From Acidimicrobiaceae bacterium (lineage in GTDB: Bacteria > Actinomycetota > Acidimicrobiia > Acidimicrobiales > Aldehydirespiratoraceae): 64,000 bases of DNA. The first letter of the stretch is position 1; each line of letters opens with the position of its first letter. Location: assembly GCA_026706815.1 (NCBI GenBank), contig JAPOYA010000041.1, forward strand, positions 1-64,000, written 5' to 3'. Of the stretch, positions 9,246-18,705 are shown piece after piece. A model generated the notes under the pieces. That model saw only the letters and a list, made by a program, of their open reading frames with translations, was not told the DNA's origin and searched no databases. The position numbers and the translations under genes were made by a program.

Positions 9246-9268
9246 TACACTCTAAGTAGCCAAGGGGG
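9246..9268 (+). promoter_or_regulatory. Candidate korAB promoter -10 (TACACT) and ribosome-binding site
   Basis: TACACT at 9246-9251 is followed by AAGGGGG at 9262-9268, four nt before GTG 9273. This favours GTG 9273 over the in-frame GTG at 9231, which lies upstream of the -10-like hexamer. Confidence 0.4.
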
Positions 9269-9272
9269 CAAT

Positions 9273-11141
9273 GTGATTCACACTGAGGAGCTACTGCCGG
9301 AGGTCCGCGAGGTCGAGCGCATAATCGTTCGGTTCGCGGGTGATTCCGGCGACGGCATGCAGCTCACCGGAGACCGCTTCACCTCCGCTAGCGCCCTGTT
9401 CGGCAACGATCTGGCCACCCTGCCGGAGTTTCCCGCCGAGATCCGCGCTCCTGCCGGCACGCTCGCGGGAGTTTCGGCCTTCCAGGTCCACATCTCGGAC
9501 CACGACATCACGACTCCCGGAGATGCGCCCAACGTCCTGGTCACGATGAACCCGGCTGCGATGATGGCCGAACTGCCGCGTCTGGAGTCAGGCGGCACGA
9601 TAATCGTCAATACCGACGCTTTCAATGAGCGCAACCTCGCCAAAGCCGGCTACGAGGCGAACCCCCTCGAAGACGGCTCGCTAGACGGCTACTCGGTGAT
9701 CACGGCGCCGATGACAGATCTGACGAAACAAGTTTGCAAGGACCTGGGGGTAAAACCCCGTGACGCTGAACGGTCCAAGAACTTCTTCGCCCTGGGTCTG
9801 GTGTCGTGGCTCTTCAGCCGTCCCACGGATCCCTCGTTGCACTGGATACGAGAGAAATTCGCCGGCAGGGATGCGGTGATCGCTGCGAACGAAGCGGCGT
9901 TCAAAGCCGGGCATGCCTTCGGGGAGACCGCAGAACTCTCTGCGAGCCGGTTGGCGGTGCGTCCCGCTCGATTCGAGCCGGGCACCTACACCAACATCAA
10001 CGGCAACACCGCACTGTCGTGGGGTTTGGTGGCCGCCTCTCAAAAGGCTGGAATACCGATCTTTTTGGGCTCATACCCGATCACGCCGGCCAGCGACATC
10101 CTCCACGAACTGGCGAAACACAAGAACTTCGGGGTTCGCACCCTGCAAGCCGAAGACGAGATCGCCGCCATAGGCGCAGCGCTCGGGGCCTCCTACGGGG
10201 GCCATTTGGGCGTCACCACGACCAGCGGACCGGGGTTGGCCTTGAAGGGTGAGACTCTGGGCTTGGCGGTAAGCCTCGAATTGCCGCTTGTGGTCATTGA
10301 CATCCAGCGAGGGGGTCCGTCGACGGGCCTGCCGACCAAGACCGAGGCGGCCGATCTGCTGATGGCCCACTACGGCCGCCACGGGGAGGCGCCACTGCCG
10401 ATCGTGTCGGCCAACTCGCCTTCTGATTGTTTCCGCGCCGCCTATGAAGCGGTGCGGATCGCGGTGCGATATCGCACGCCGGTGATCTTGCTGTCCGACG
10501 GTTACTTGGCCAACGGCACCGAACCGTGGCGTTTGCCCTCGGTGGAGGATCTTCCGGACATCTCAGTCGATTTCGCCTCGGTGGCCAATGCGCTCAACGA
10601 AGACGGCGAAGAGGTCTTTTGGCCGTACATCCGCAACGACGACCTGGCTCGCCCCTGGGCAGTCCCGGGGACTGAGGGTCTGATGCACCGCATAGGCGGA
10701 ATAGAGAAGGAAGACGGCACCGGCAACATCAGCTACGACCCCGAGAACCACGGACGCATGGTCGCCATTCGCGACGAGCGGATCAAGAAGGTGGCCGACT
10801 CCTATCCGCCGACGGTCGTCGAAGGCGATGCAGAAGCTGATGTGGTCATTGTGGGCTGGGGTTCAACGTGGGGTGCGATCACCAGCGCCATGGGACGCAT
10901 GAGACGCGCCGGACGCAAGGTCGCTCGGGTGCATCTGACCAACCTTTGTCCGCTGCCCAACGACCTCGGCGGCATTCTCCGGCAATACGACCACGTGATC
11001 GTCCCTGAGATGAATCTCGGTCAGCTCTCCAAGATCTTGAGAGCCGAATACCTGGTTGACGCCAAGTCCATTTGCAAGGTCGAAGGGCAGCCGTTCACTG
11101 CCGCAGAACTTCACCACAAGTTTCAGGAGACGACCCAGTGA
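9273..11141 (+). CDS. korA: 2-oxoglutarate:ferredoxin oxidoreductase, alpha (gamma-alpha fused) subunit
   Basis: The 622-aa product is a fusion of the gamma domain (FAGDSGDGMQLTGDRF near the N-terminus, EFPAEIRAPAG after it) and the pyrimidine-binding alpha domain (SYPITPASDILHELAKH and LQAEDEIAAIGAALGASYGG around residues 265-310). Together with KorB it oxidatively decarboxylates 2-oxoglutarate to succinyl-CoA using CoA and ferredoxin in the cytoplasm. Actinobacteria, including mycobacteria, use this two-subunit type as an alternative to 2-oxoglutarate dehydrogenase. Start GTG 9273 has AAGGGGG just upstream. The stop overlaps korB by 4 nt, so the subunits are co-translated. Specificity for 2-oxoglutarate over pyruvate is inferred from the overall similarity. 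Confidence 0.9.
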   Translation: MIHTEELLPEVREVERIIVRFAGDSGDGMQLTGDRFTSASALFGNDLATLPEFPAEIRAPAGTLAGVSAFQVHISDHDITTPGDAPNVLVTMNPAAMMAELPRLESGGTIIVNTDAFNERNLAKAGYEANPLEDGSLDGYSVITAPMTDLTKQVCKDLGVKPRDAERSKNFFALGLVSWLFSRPTDPSLHWIREKFAGRDAVIAANEAAFKAGHAFGETAELSASRLAVRPARFEPGTYTNINGNTALSWGLVAASQKAGIPIFLGSYPITPASDILHELAKHKNFGVRTLQAEDEIAAIGAALGASYGGHLGVTTTSGPGLALKGETLGLAVSLELPLVVIDIQRGGPSTGLPTKTEAADLLMAHYGRHGEAPLPIVSANSPSDCFRAAYEAVRIAVRYRTPVILLSDGYLANGTEPWRLPSVEDLPDISVDFASVANALNEDGEEVFWPYIRNDDLARPWAVPGTEGLMHRIGGIEKEDGTGNISYDPENHGRMVAIRDERIKKVADSYPPTVVEGDAEADVVIVGWGSTWGAITSAMGRMRRAGRKVARVHLTNLCPLPNDLGGILRQYDHVIVPEMNLGQLSKILRAEYLVDAKSICKVEGQPFTAAELHHKFQETTQ

Positions 11142-12151
11142 CCGACGCCGGAGTCACCACCAAGAAGGACTGGACCAGCGACCAGGAAGTGCGCTGGTGC
11201 CCGGGTTGCGGGGACTACTCGATCCTCACCGCCATGCAACTGCTCATGCCTGAGCTCGGCACCCGTCGCGAGGACACCGTGTTTGTCTCCGGCATCGGCT
11301 GCGCGGCCCGCTTCCCCTACTACATGAACACGTACGGCCTGCACGCCATCCATGGCCGCTCACCGGCGATCGCCACCGGGTTGGCGATGGCTCGCCGCGA
11401 TCTTGACGTCTGGGTGGTCGGCGGCGACGGCGACATGCTGTCGATCGGAGGCAACCATCTGATCCACGCGTTGCGGCGCAACGTGGATCTGACGATCCTG
11501 TTGTTCAACAACCAGATTTATGGGCTCACCAAGGGCCAGTACTCGCCGACGAGCGAAGTCGGCAAGGTGACCAAGTCGACGCCCATGGGTTCGCTTGACA
11601 CGCCCTTCAATCCCATCTCGGTTGCGTTGGGGGCTGAAGCATCGTTTGTGGCCCGAACCCACGACATGGATCGGGCCCACATGCAGGAGATCTTCCGCAG
11701 GGCCCATGACCACCGGGGCGCCGCCATCGTCGAGGTCTACCAGAACTGCAACGTCTTCAACGACGGCGCCTTCGCGGCTCTCACCAAGAAGGACGCGCGT
11801 GCGGAGATGTTGATCCCTCTCGAGCACGGCAAGCCTGTTCGTTTTGGGCCGGACGGAGAACGGGGCGTGATTCTCGATGACGGAGTGGCTCGCATTGTGT
11901 CGGTCGCCGAAGTCGGCGTCGACGCACTCCATGTACACGACGAAACCGCTGCTGACCTGTCGGTGGCGTTCGCGCTGAGCCGCTTGGCCGACGACCGGGA
12001 GAGCCCGACTCCCATCGGCGTTTACTGTGCGGTGGACCGGCTCGAGTACGGCGGGGGTATCGACGCTCAGATCGCGGCTGCGCAAGCTGACCGCGGGCCC
12101 GGTGATCTTGAAGAGCTGCTTCACAGCCTGCCGACCTGGGAAGTCACCTGA
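11138..12151 (+). CDS. korB: 2-oxoglutarate:ferredoxin oxidoreductase, beta subunit
   Basis: The 337-aa protein contains the thiamine diphosphate-binding beta subunit. It has the Cys motif WCPGCGDYSIL near residue 20, the GIGCAARFPYYMNTYG region, GDGDMLSIGGNHLIHALRRN (TPP/Mg GDGD...N) and NNQIYGLTKGQYSPTS. The single N-terminal CPGC pair, without a full 8Fe ferredoxin domain, is usual for KorB. It starts at GTG 11138, inside the korA stop (GTGA). The next gene, a HAD hydrolase, follows with a CTGA overlap. KorB supplies the catalytic TPP site and passes electrons to ferredoxin. Confidence 0.92.
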   Translation: MTDAGVTTKKDWTSDQEVRWCPGCGDYSILTAMQLLMPELGTRREDTVFVSGIGCAARFPYYMNTYGLHAIHGRSPAIATGLAMARRDLDVWVVGGDGDMLSIGGNHLIHALRRNVDLTILLFNNQIYGLTKGQYSPTSEVGKVTKSTPMGSLDTPFNPISVALGAEASFVARTHDMDRAHMQEIFRRAHDHRGAAIVEVYQNCNVFNDGAFAALTKKDARAEMLIPLEHGKPVRFGPDGERGVILDDGVARIVSVAEVGVDALHVHDETAADLSVAFALSRLADDRESPTPIGVYCAVDRLEYGGGIDAQIAAAQADRGPGDLEELLHSLPTWEVT

Positions 12152-12900
12152 ACGCCTGGGCGATCGATCTCGACGGTGTTGTCTGGCGGGGCCGAGTCAC
12201 CGTGCCGGGAGCGCCCGGAGCGGTAGCGCGGCTTCGCGCTGCGAACGAGCGGTTGGCATTCGTCACCAACTCGTCCGCTCGGTCGCCTGCCGAAGTTGCC
12301 GAGAAGTTGGCCGGCCACGGGATAGGCGATGCTGCGGGCCTGGTTGTCACCTCGGGGATGGCAGCTGCGTCGATGGTTCCCGCCGGGGTTCGGGCATACG
12401 TCATTGGCAGCCCCGGATTGCGTGCTGAGCTGCGAGTTCGCGATGTCGAACTGGTTGGCGACCGAGCGCCGGCCGATGTCGTGGTCGTCGGCATCAGCGC
12501 CGACTTCGACTACGAGGCATTGACGGGTGCAATGCGAGCAGTGCGAGCCGGAGCGCGGTTTATCGCTACCAATGACGATGCGACCTTTCCCGACGCGAAT
12601 GGACTGCTGCCGGGCAATGGGGCGATCGTTGCCGCGGTCGCGACGGCCACCGGAGTTGAGCCTGAAATCGCCGGAAAGCCGCATCAGGCGATGGCTGATC
12701 TGGTGTGTGCCAAGTTGGGTTCCAGCGGAATTGTGGTGGGTGATCGTCCTGAGACTGACGGCATGTTCGCCCGGTCGATGGGCTATCGCTTCGGGCTCGT
12801 GCTGAGCGGTGTCACGTCGCTCGAAGATCTACCGGTAGACCCCGCCCCGGACGTTGTTGCCGACGACTTGGCGGACTTGTTGACAAAGGTTCAGCGATGA
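12148..12900 (+). CDS. HAD-superfamily hydrolase (NagD/PGP-like), probable CTG start
   Basis: A 250-aa HAD phosphatase of the class IIA (NagD / p-nitrophenyl phosphatase) type. Motif I AIDLDGVVWRG lies at the extreme N-terminus, followed by FVTNSSARSP (motif II), a C2 cap, GKPHQAM (motif III Lys) and VVGDRPETDGMFA (motif IV). The frame is closed upstream by TGA at 12109, and the first ATG/GTG/TTG (GTG 12202) would remove motif I. The only sensible starts are CTG 12148, which overlaps the korB stop as CTGA, or CTG 12136. I choose 12148. Substrate unknown; it lies between korB and tlyA. Confidence 0.8.
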   Translation: MNAWAIDLDGVVWRGRVTVPGAPGAVARLRAANERLAFVTNSSARSPAEVAEKLAGHGIGDAAGLVVTSGMAAASMVPAGVRAYVIGSPGLRAELRVRDVELVGDRAPADVVVVGISADFDYEALTGAMRAVRAGARFIATNDDATFPDANGLLPGNGAIVAAVATATGVEPEIAGKPHQAMADLVCAKLGSSGIVVGDRPETDGMFARSMGYRFGLVLSGVTSLEDLPVDPAPDVVADDLADLLTKVQR

Positions 12901-12952
12901 TCTTCTTGGCCGATTTTGGATTGACGATGTGTTTTGACTTGGCAGAGCGCTG

Positions 12953-13780
12953 ATGGTTCGGCGCCGTCTCGATACCGAGCTGGTGAGGCGAGGGCTGGCC
13001 GAAAGCCGCACCCGCGCTCAACAGCTCATTGCACAGCGTCGGGTCACAGTGAGCGGTGCGCCCGCAGAGAAGGCAGCCCGACAGGTGGACGCGGCCGAAC
13101 CGGTCGAGGTCGCTGGCGACGCTCCGGAATTCGTGTCCCGCGGCGGCCGCAAACTTTCTGCAGCGTTGGACCGGTTCGCGCTTGACTGCAATGGTCGGCG
13201 AATAATCGATGCGGGTTCTTCGACGGGTGGATTCACCGACTGTGTCCTGAATCGCGGTGCCGCGTCGGTGGTTGCGGTCGATGTCGGCAGAAACCAGCTG
13301 CATGAGAGAATCCGCGCCGACTCGCGGGTGGAGGTGCATGAGCAGACCAACATTCGCCATGTTCAACCCGGCGATGTCGGAGGGGTCGCCGATGTCGTGG
13401 TCGCCGACCTGTCCTTCATCTCGTTGCGCACGGTCGCTGAATCCCTGGTTGGACTGGTGCGTTGTGACGGTGACCTGGTGGTACTGGTGAAGCCTCAGTT
13501 CGAAGCAGGAAGGACCGAAGCCGACAAAGGCCGGGGGATTGTCCGCGACCCTGCGATATGGCGTCGGACACTGAGTGAGGTGAGTGAAGCGCTAATGGAC
13601 CGCGGAGCGGCCATCATGGGTGCTATGGCTTCTCCGATCACGGGTGCTGACGGCAACGTCGAGTTTCTCCTTCATGCCAGAAACCTTGGCCTTGGCCCGC
13701 TCGACGTTGGCGGACTCGACGCTGGTTTGCTCGACGCGGCGGTAGAGCAAGCCGTGGCTGACCAAAGGCTGTTGCGGTGA
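12953..13780 (+). CDS. tlyA: 16S/23S rRNA (cytidine-2'-O)-methyltransferase TlyA
   Basis: The 275-aa protein combines an N-terminal S4 RNA-binding domain (residues ~1-60, RRRLDTELVRRGLAESRTRAQ) with an FtsJ/RrmJ-like methyltransferase. FVSRGGRKL, DAGSSTGGFTDCVL (SAM motif I), ADLSFISLR and KPQFE are visible. TlyA methylates 2'-OH of cytidines in 16S and 23S rRNA and in mycobacteria determines capreomycin sensitivity. Length and start (ATG 12953) fit the family. It overlaps nadK by 4 nt (GTGA); tlyA-nadK-recN is a conserved order in actinobacteria. Confidence 0.93.
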   Translation: MVRRRLDTELVRRGLAESRTRAQQLIAQRRVTVSGAPAEKAARQVDAAEPVEVAGDAPEFVSRGGRKLSAALDRFALDCNGRRIIDAGSSTGGFTDCVLNRGAASVVAVDVGRNQLHERIRADSRVEVHEQTNIRHVQPGDVGGVADVVVADLSFISLRTVAESLVGLVRCDGDLVVLVKPQFEAGRTEADKGRGIVRDPAIWRRTLSEVSEALMDRGAAIMGAMASPITGADGNVEFLLHARNLGLGPLDVGGLDAGLLDAAVEQAVADQRLLR

Positions 13781-14646
13781 GTGTTGTCGGTCTGATCGTT
13801 CACCTTGGAAGAGGTCAGGCTTCGGTGCATGCGCGCGATCTGGCGCGATGGCTCAGCGCCGAAGGCCACGAAGTGCGCGTGCCGCCCGATGATGCGAGCA
13901 CTTTGACTGATACAGGCAACGCGGCTTTGGACTCTCAGGTTGTCGCAGGGCCGCAGTTCTGCGAGGGCCTCGACTTGGTAGTGACTCTGGGCGGCGACGG
14001 TTCGATTCTGCGTGCCGTGGAGTTGCTGGCCGGCAAGGAGATTCCGATCCTGGGCGTGAACCATGGCAGGCTCGGGTACCTGACCGAGGTTGCTCCCGAT
14101 GAGGCTCAGAGCGCGATTGCCAGGGCGCTGGGCGGCAGCTACGACATTGAAGAACGGATGCTGGTGCGAACCGAGTTGACGGTCGCCGGCAAGACGAGCA
14201 CGCATTTGGCTCTGAACGAGGCGGTGATCGAACGAACCTCTGAAGCGAACACCGTTCGGCTGGCCGTGTCCATCGACGGTGAGTTCTTCACCACCTACGC
14301 GGCTGACGGTCTCATCGTTGCAAGCCCGACGGGTTCGACGGCGTACGCCTTCTCAGCGAGAGGTCCGATCATCGACGCGACCCACCGAGCGCTTCTGCTG
14401 ACGCCGGTGGCGCCGCACATGCCCTTCGACCGCGCCTTGGTTCTTGCTGCGGAGACCCGGTTGCGCCTGTCCATCGACGGCCACCGCCCGGCGGCTGTAT
14501 CGGTGGACGGCCGGAGGCTGACGGTTGTTGGCGACGGTGACGCGATCGAATGCACAGCAGCGGACCGAACGGCTCATCTCGTAACTTTCGGTCCCCGGCG
14601 ATTCCAGCGGGTGCTCAAAGCAAAATTCGGCCTCAATGACCGTTAG
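13777..14646 (+). CDS. nadK: NAD kinase
   Basis: The 289-aa product has the NAD kinase signature GGDGSILRA (~residues 70-78), the NHGRLGYLTE segment, NEAVIER and SPTGSTAYAFSARGP. It phosphorylates NAD+ to NADP+ with ATP or polyphosphate in the cytosol. It starts at GTG 13777 inside the tlyA stop and is followed 86 nt later by recN. Sequence and length are ordinary for the family. Confidence 0.94.
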   Translation: MSVVGLIVHLGRGQASVHARDLARWLSAEGHEVRVPPDDASTLTDTGNAALDSQVVAGPQFCEGLDLVVTLGGDGSILRAVELLAGKEIPILGVNHGRLGYLTEVAPDEAQSAIARALGGSYDIEERMLVRTELTVAGKTSTHLALNEAVIERTSEANTVRLAVSIDGEFFTTYAADGLIVASPTGSTAYAFSARGPIIDATHRALLLTPVAPHMPFDRALVLAAETRLRLSIDGHRPAAVSVDGRRLTVVGDGDAIECTAADRTAHLVTFGPRRFQRVLKAKFGLNDR

Positions 14647-14732
14647 GGCATCGTTTTGAAATTCGATTCTGATATGAATACCGGTGTCCCGGGCGGTGAA
14701 GGCCGAGTAGGCGAACCAGGCGGAGAGCAGTT

Positions 14733-16316
14733 GTGTTGACCGAGTTGGTTGTACGAGACCTTGGCGTTATCGACGAGGTGACGCTGCTCCTGGGACCTGG
14801 GATGACAGCAGTCACCGGCGAGACGGGCGCAGGCAAGACCCTTGTCGTCAGCGCGATCGACCTGCTGACCGGGGGCAGAGCGGACGCATCGCTGGTACGG
14901 CCCGGTGCCGCTGAAGCGGAGATTGAGGGTCGATTCGTTGACGGTGACAGGGAACTCGTCGTGCGACGGGTGATTCCCCGCGATGGCCGTTCCCGCGTCT
15001 ATATCGACGGTCGACTCGCAACGGTGGGCGCCTTGGCCGACCACGGCGTCGATTTCGTCGACCTCCACGGACAGCACTCGCACCAGTCCCTGTTGAAAGG
15101 CCCGGTTCAACGAGCCGCGCTTGATCGTTTCGGAGGTATCGACACGGCCTCATTGGCCACGCTTGTGGACGACCTGCGAGCTGCCGATGCGGCATTGGCC
15201 GAACTGGGAGGCGATGAACGAGACCGCGCGCGGGAGATCGATCTGCTCACCTATCAGCTCAACGAGATCGAAGCGGCTGACATCGCCGACGCCGACGAGG
15301 ATGTCCGCCTCGACCAGCAAGAAGACCTCTTGGCCGCGGCGAGTGCCCACCGCGAAGCCGCTGCGAAAGTCAGCGGCTTGCTCGACTCCGACTCGGCGGC
15401 GCTCGAAGCGGTCTCAGCAGCGCTCGTGGAGGTGCGGGGTCGTGGACCATTAGCCGATCTCGAAGAACGTCTTCATTCTCTGATCGCAGAGCTCACCGAC
15501 ATAGCCGGCGAGGCGCGTGATCGTGCCGAGACAATCCAGGACGACCCGGAGCAGCTCGCGGTCCTGAGGCGACGGCGGGCGTTGCTGCGGGAGTTGCGGC
15601 GCAAATATGGTGCTGACTTGGCTGAGGTGAGCGACTACGGCCGGTCTGTTGCGCAACGCCTCGAGGAGCTTCAAGGACGCGATGAGCGTGCCGCGGCGCT
15701 TGACCGGAGACGTGCCGTTCTGGCTGAGGAACTGGCGTTGGAGCAGTCTAAGGTACGGAGCTCCCGGTGTGCCGCGGCGCCTGAGCTGGCGCGCTCGGCA
15801 GAAGAGAATCTCGCCGGTTTGGCGATGCCTGGAGCGAAGCTGGAGGTGAGAGTCAGCGGACCGGCCGGTGATGACGTCTCGTTGTGGCTGGCGGCCAACC
15901 CCGGCCATGATCTGCTGCCTTTGGCCAAAGTCGCGTCGGGCGGCGAGTTGGCGCGTGCCATGTTGGCCCTGCGGATGGTTCTCACGGTCGGACCGCCGAC
16001 GTTGGTGTTCGACGAGGTTGATGCGGGCATCGGCGGCCGAGCGGCGAATACGGTTGCTGAGTCTCTGGCTTCTTTGGCGCGCGATCATCAGGTGCTGGTA
16101 GTGACCCATCTGGCGCAGATTGCCGCAGTCGCCGATCAGCATCTGTCTGTGAGCAAAATCGAGGTGGAGGGTGCGACGGTCAGCGTCGCCCGACTTCTCG
16201 ACCGCGAATCGCGGATCATCGAGTTGAGCCGCATGCTCTCGGGCTCTCCGGATTCCGAAGCGGCTCAGGTCCACGCTGTCGAACTTCTCGAGGGTCGCGC
16301 CCGTCGCAGACAGTGA
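14733..16316 (+). CDS. recN: DNA repair protein RecN
   Basis: The 527-aa SMC-like ATPase has Walker A TGETGAGKT near residue 32, a central coiled coil rich in Glu/Arg/Ala (~150-370), the signature-like KVASGGELARAMLALRM, Walker B VFDEVDAGIGG and the HLAQIAAVAD switch. RecN acts early in double-strand break repair, bridging DNA ends for RecA. The start GTG 14733 has GGAGAG about 6 nt upstream. The operon-like run tlyA-nadK-recN is typical. A pair of GC-rich 17-bp repeats follows its stop. Confidence 0.94.
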   Translation: MLTELVVRDLGVIDEVTLLLGPGMTAVTGETGAGKTLVVSAIDLLTGGRADASLVRPGAAEAEIEGRFVDGDRELVVRRVIPRDGRSRVYIDGRLATVGALADHGVDFVDLHGQHSHQSLLKGPVQRAALDRFGGIDTASLATLVDDLRAADAALAELGGDERDRAREIDLLTYQLNEIEAADIADADEDVRLDQQEDLLAAASAHREAAAKVSGLLDSDSAALEAVSAALVEVRGRGPLADLEERLHSLIAELTDIAGEARDRAETIQDDPEQLAVLRRRRALLRELRRKYGADLAEVSDYGRSVAQRLEELQGRDERAAALDRRRAVLAEELALEQSKVRSSRCAAAPELARSAEENLAGLAMPGAKLEVRVSGPAGDDVSLWLAANPGHDLLPLAKVASGGELARAMLALRMVLTVGPPTLVFDEVDAGIGGRAANTVAESLASLARDHQVLVVTHLAQIAAVADQHLSVSKIEVEGATVSVARLLDRESRIIELSRMLSGSPDSEAAQVHAVELLEGRARRRQ

Positions 16317-16324
16317 CGCCGACT

Positions 16325-16361
16325 GCTCCGGCTGCGCCCGGTCGGCTCCGGCTGCGCCCGG
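16325..16361 (+). repeat. Two copies of a 17-bp GC-rich dispersed repeat
   Basis: GCTCCGGCTGCGCCCGG occurs at 16325-16341 and again at 16345-16361, in the recN-pyrG gap. The same word, with at most one mismatch, recurs at 42952-43006 and, on the other strand, at 60211-60227. Confidence 0.75.
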
Positions 16362-16411
16362 CATTGACAATGCGCGCCTTTGAGTCTGAACCTGGATAAG
16401 TTGAGTTCCCG

Positions 16412-18142
16412 ATGACGAAGCACATCTTCGTAACCGGAGGAGTGGTCAGTGGGCTCGGCAAGGGACTCACCGGGAGTTCTCTCGGTCGCCTTCTGAAGGC
16501 CAGAGGCCTTCGGGTCACCATGCAGAAGCTGGACCCCTACCTCAATATCGATCCGGGCACGATGAATCCATTCGAGCACGGAGAGGTGTTCGTCACAGAC
16601 GATGGGGGAGAGACCGACCTGGACCTCGGGCACTACGAGCGGTTCATCGATGAGAGCCTCACCCAGGACTCCAACTCCACCACTGGATCGATCTACTCGT
16701 CGGTGATCGCCGCGGAGCGCCGCGGCGACTATCTGGGCCGCACGGTCCAAGTGATCCCCCACATCACTGACGAGATCAAAGCACGCATCACCCGTCTTGC
16801 CTCAGATGATGTGGATGTGGTGATCACAGAGGTCGGCGGCACTGTCGGCGACATTGAGATTCTCCCGTTTCTTGAAGCGGTCCGGCAGTTCCGTCTGGAC
16901 GCGGGCCGTGAGAATGTGCTCTACGTTCATGTCACCCTCGTTCCGTTCATTGGCCCGTCGTCGGAGCAGAAGACCAAGCCCACGCAGCATTCTGTGACTG
17001 AGCTCCGGAGCAGGGGAATCCAACCCGATGCGATTGTGTGCCGCTCTGACGACCCGATCAGCATTGATCTGCGGCGCAAGATCTCGAGCTTGTGCGATGT
17101 TCCCTTGGAGGGCGTCGTCAATGCAGCAGACGCGTCGAGTCTTTACGAGATTCCCCTGGTGCTTCACAACGAGGGCCTCGACGCCCATGTCTGCAAGCTT
17201 CTCGACCTCACCGATCATGTTTTGGACCTGGAGCCTTGGAGCCGGCTGGTAGCTCGGGTGCAAGCGGCTGCGACTCCGGTTCGGATCGGCGTTGTCGGCA
17301 AGTACGTCAGCCTTCCCGACGCTTATCTGTCGGTTGTCGAAGCACTCAACCACGCAGGGATCCATCACGGTGCCGAGATCGCTCTCGAGTGGGTGCAGGC
17401 CGAAGATGCGGAGGGTCTGCTGGCGGCCGGTCGATTGAGAGGCTTGGACGGCATCGTCATTCCCGGCGGGTTCGGCGAGCGGGGCATCGAAGGCAAGATC
17501 GCTGCCGCGGGCTACGCCCGCGAGAACAACGTGCCTTGTCTTGGCCTGTGCCTCGGTATGCAGGTGATGACCATCGAATACGCTCGCAACGCGCTCAACC
17601 TTGCTCGTGCGAACTCCACAGAGTTCGATTCACGCACTCGTCATCCAGTCATCGACCTCATGGACAGCCAGCGAGACGTGACCGACATGGGAGGCACAAT
17701 GCGCCTGGGGGCCTACGTCGCCCAACTCAAGAGCGGTTCCAGGGTTGCTGAGGCCTACGGCGAAGAGGTCGTGTCGGAACGGCATCGGCATCGCTACGAG
17801 TTCAACCCCAGGTACCGCAAGCGCTTTGAACAGAGTGATCTGACGCTGAGCGGTGAGTCTCCCGATGGTCGACTCGTTGAGTTCGTTGAATTGGAGAATC
17901 ACCCGTTTTGGATCGGCACGCAGGCCCATCCTGAGTTCAAGAGCCGCCCGGATCGTCCTGCGCCGTTGTTCCGCGCCTTTGTCGCCGCTGCTCTGGAGCG
18001 CGCTGCAGGCCGCAACCCGCAACTGCCCGATGTTGATCTGCCCAGTGTTGATTCACCCGGTGTTGATTCACCCGGTGTTGATTCACCCGGTGTTGATTCA
18101 CCCGGTGCCGGCGCCGATCTGACCGCAACTGAGACGTCGTGA
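16412..18142 (+). CDS. pyrG: CTP synthase
   Basis: The 576-aa enzyme makes CTP from UTP, ATP and glutamine. The N-terminal synthetase domain shows [44 protein letters not shown] and [10 protein letters not shown]. The C-terminal class I glutamine amidotransferase has PGGFGERG, the Cys nucleophile in LGLCLGMQ and HPEFKSRP with the catalytic His/Glu. The last ~35 residues are an unusual Asp/Ser/Pro/Gly tail built from 15-bp tandem repeats (VDSPG units) not needed for either activity. It starts at ATG 16412 without an obvious ribosome-binding site and ends in a GTGA overlap with the Nudix gene. Confidence 0.95.
   Translation: MTKHIFVTGGVVSGLGKGLTGSSLGRLLKARGLRVTMQKLDPYLNIDPGTMNPFEHGEVFVTDDGGETDLDLGHYERFIDESLTQDSNSTTGSIYSSVIAAERRGDYLGRTVQVIPHITDEIKARITRLASDDVDVVITEVGGTVGDIEILPFLEAVRQFRLDAGRENVLYVHVTLVPFIGPSSEQKTKPTQHSVTELRSRGIQPDAIVCRSDDPISIDLRRKISSLCDVPLEGVVNAADASSLYEIPLVLHNEGLDAHVCKLLDLTDHVLDLEPWSRLVARVQAAATPVRIGVVGKYVSLPDAYLSVVEALNHAGIHHGAEIALEWVQAEDAEGLLAAGRLRGLDGIVIPGGFGERGIEGKIAAAGYARENNVPCLGLCLGMQVMTIEYARNALNLARANSTEFDSRTRHPVIDLMDSQRDVTDMGGTMRLGAYVAQLKSGSRVAEAYGEEVVSERHRHRYEFNPRYRKRFEQSDLTLSGESPDGRLVEFVELENHPFWIGTQAHPEFKSRPDRPAPLFRAFVAAALERAAGRNPQLPDVDLPSVDSPGVDSPGVDSPGVDSPGAGADLTATETS
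18045..18104 (+). repeat. Four perfect 15-bp tandem repeats inside pyrG
   Basis: GTGTTGATTCACCCG is repeated exactly four times (18045, 18060, 18075, 18090), with degenerate half-units on both sides. In frame it encodes VDSPG repeats in the C-terminal tail of CTP synthase. The unit is a multiple of three, so copy-number change alters tail length without breaking the frame. Confidence 0.95.
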
Positions 18143-18702
18143 CCGATCCGGGGCCACGGTCCCCATCGGGATTCCGCAGTCTGGGTGAACGGGTCATTCA
18201 CGAGGGCGCTGTCTTCTCAGTCGTTGTCGGAGAGTTTGAAACTCCTGATGGCCGGGTGGTTCAGCGCGACATTGTGCGCCATCCCGGTGCGGTGTGCGTC
18301 GTGCCGGTTGTCGGTGACGACGTGATCTTGGTGCGCCAGTATCGAGCAGCTGCCGACCGTGAGATGTTGGAGCTTCCCGCAGGGAAACGGGACGTTCCCG
18401 GTGAAGCCCCAGAAACGACCGCTGAACGGGAACTGATCGAGGAGATCGGATATTCGGCCCGCTCGTTGGTGCAATTGGCCACTTTCTACAACTCGGTCGG
18501 CTTCTCCGACGAATACTCATACGTCTTTTTGGCCACTGGCCTGACAGAGGCGCGAACCGATCGGCAGGGTCCGGAAGAGGAGCACATGACCATCGAGCGT
18601 CGGCCTCTCAGCTCGATACCCGGCGCTATCGACTCGCAAGAAATTGAGGACGCCAAGACCGTGATCGGCCTGATGGCGGCTCTGCGGCATCTGGGCAGGT
18701 GA
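18139..18702 (+). CDS. Nudix hydrolase, ADP-ribose pyrophosphatase type
   Basis: The 187-aa product has a full Nudix box starting at GKRDVPGE and ending REL-IEEIG (G-x5-E-x7-REUxEExGU, residues ~76-98), and the upstream RQYR typical of ADP-ribose pyrophosphatases. It probably hydrolyses ADP-ribose to AMP and ribose 5-phosphate. It starts at GTG 18139 overlapping the pyrG stop and ends 3 nt before xerD. pyrG-Nudix-xerD is a conserved actinobacterial order. Confidence 0.9.
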   Translation: MTDPGPRSPSGFRSLGERVIHEGAVFSVVVGEFETPDGRVVQRDIVRHPGAVCVVPVVGDDVILVRQYRAAADREMLELPAGKRDVPGEAPETTAERELIEEIGYSARSLVQLATFYNSVGFSDEYSYVFLATGLTEARTDRQGPEEEHMTIERRPLSSIPGAIDSQEIEDAKTVIGLMAALRHLGR

Positions 18703-18705
18703 GTT

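Noticed and set aside
17092-17751. 219-codon plus-strand ORF in a second frame of pyrG
   Set aside because: Arg/Ser-rich shadow of a conserved CTP synthase frame.
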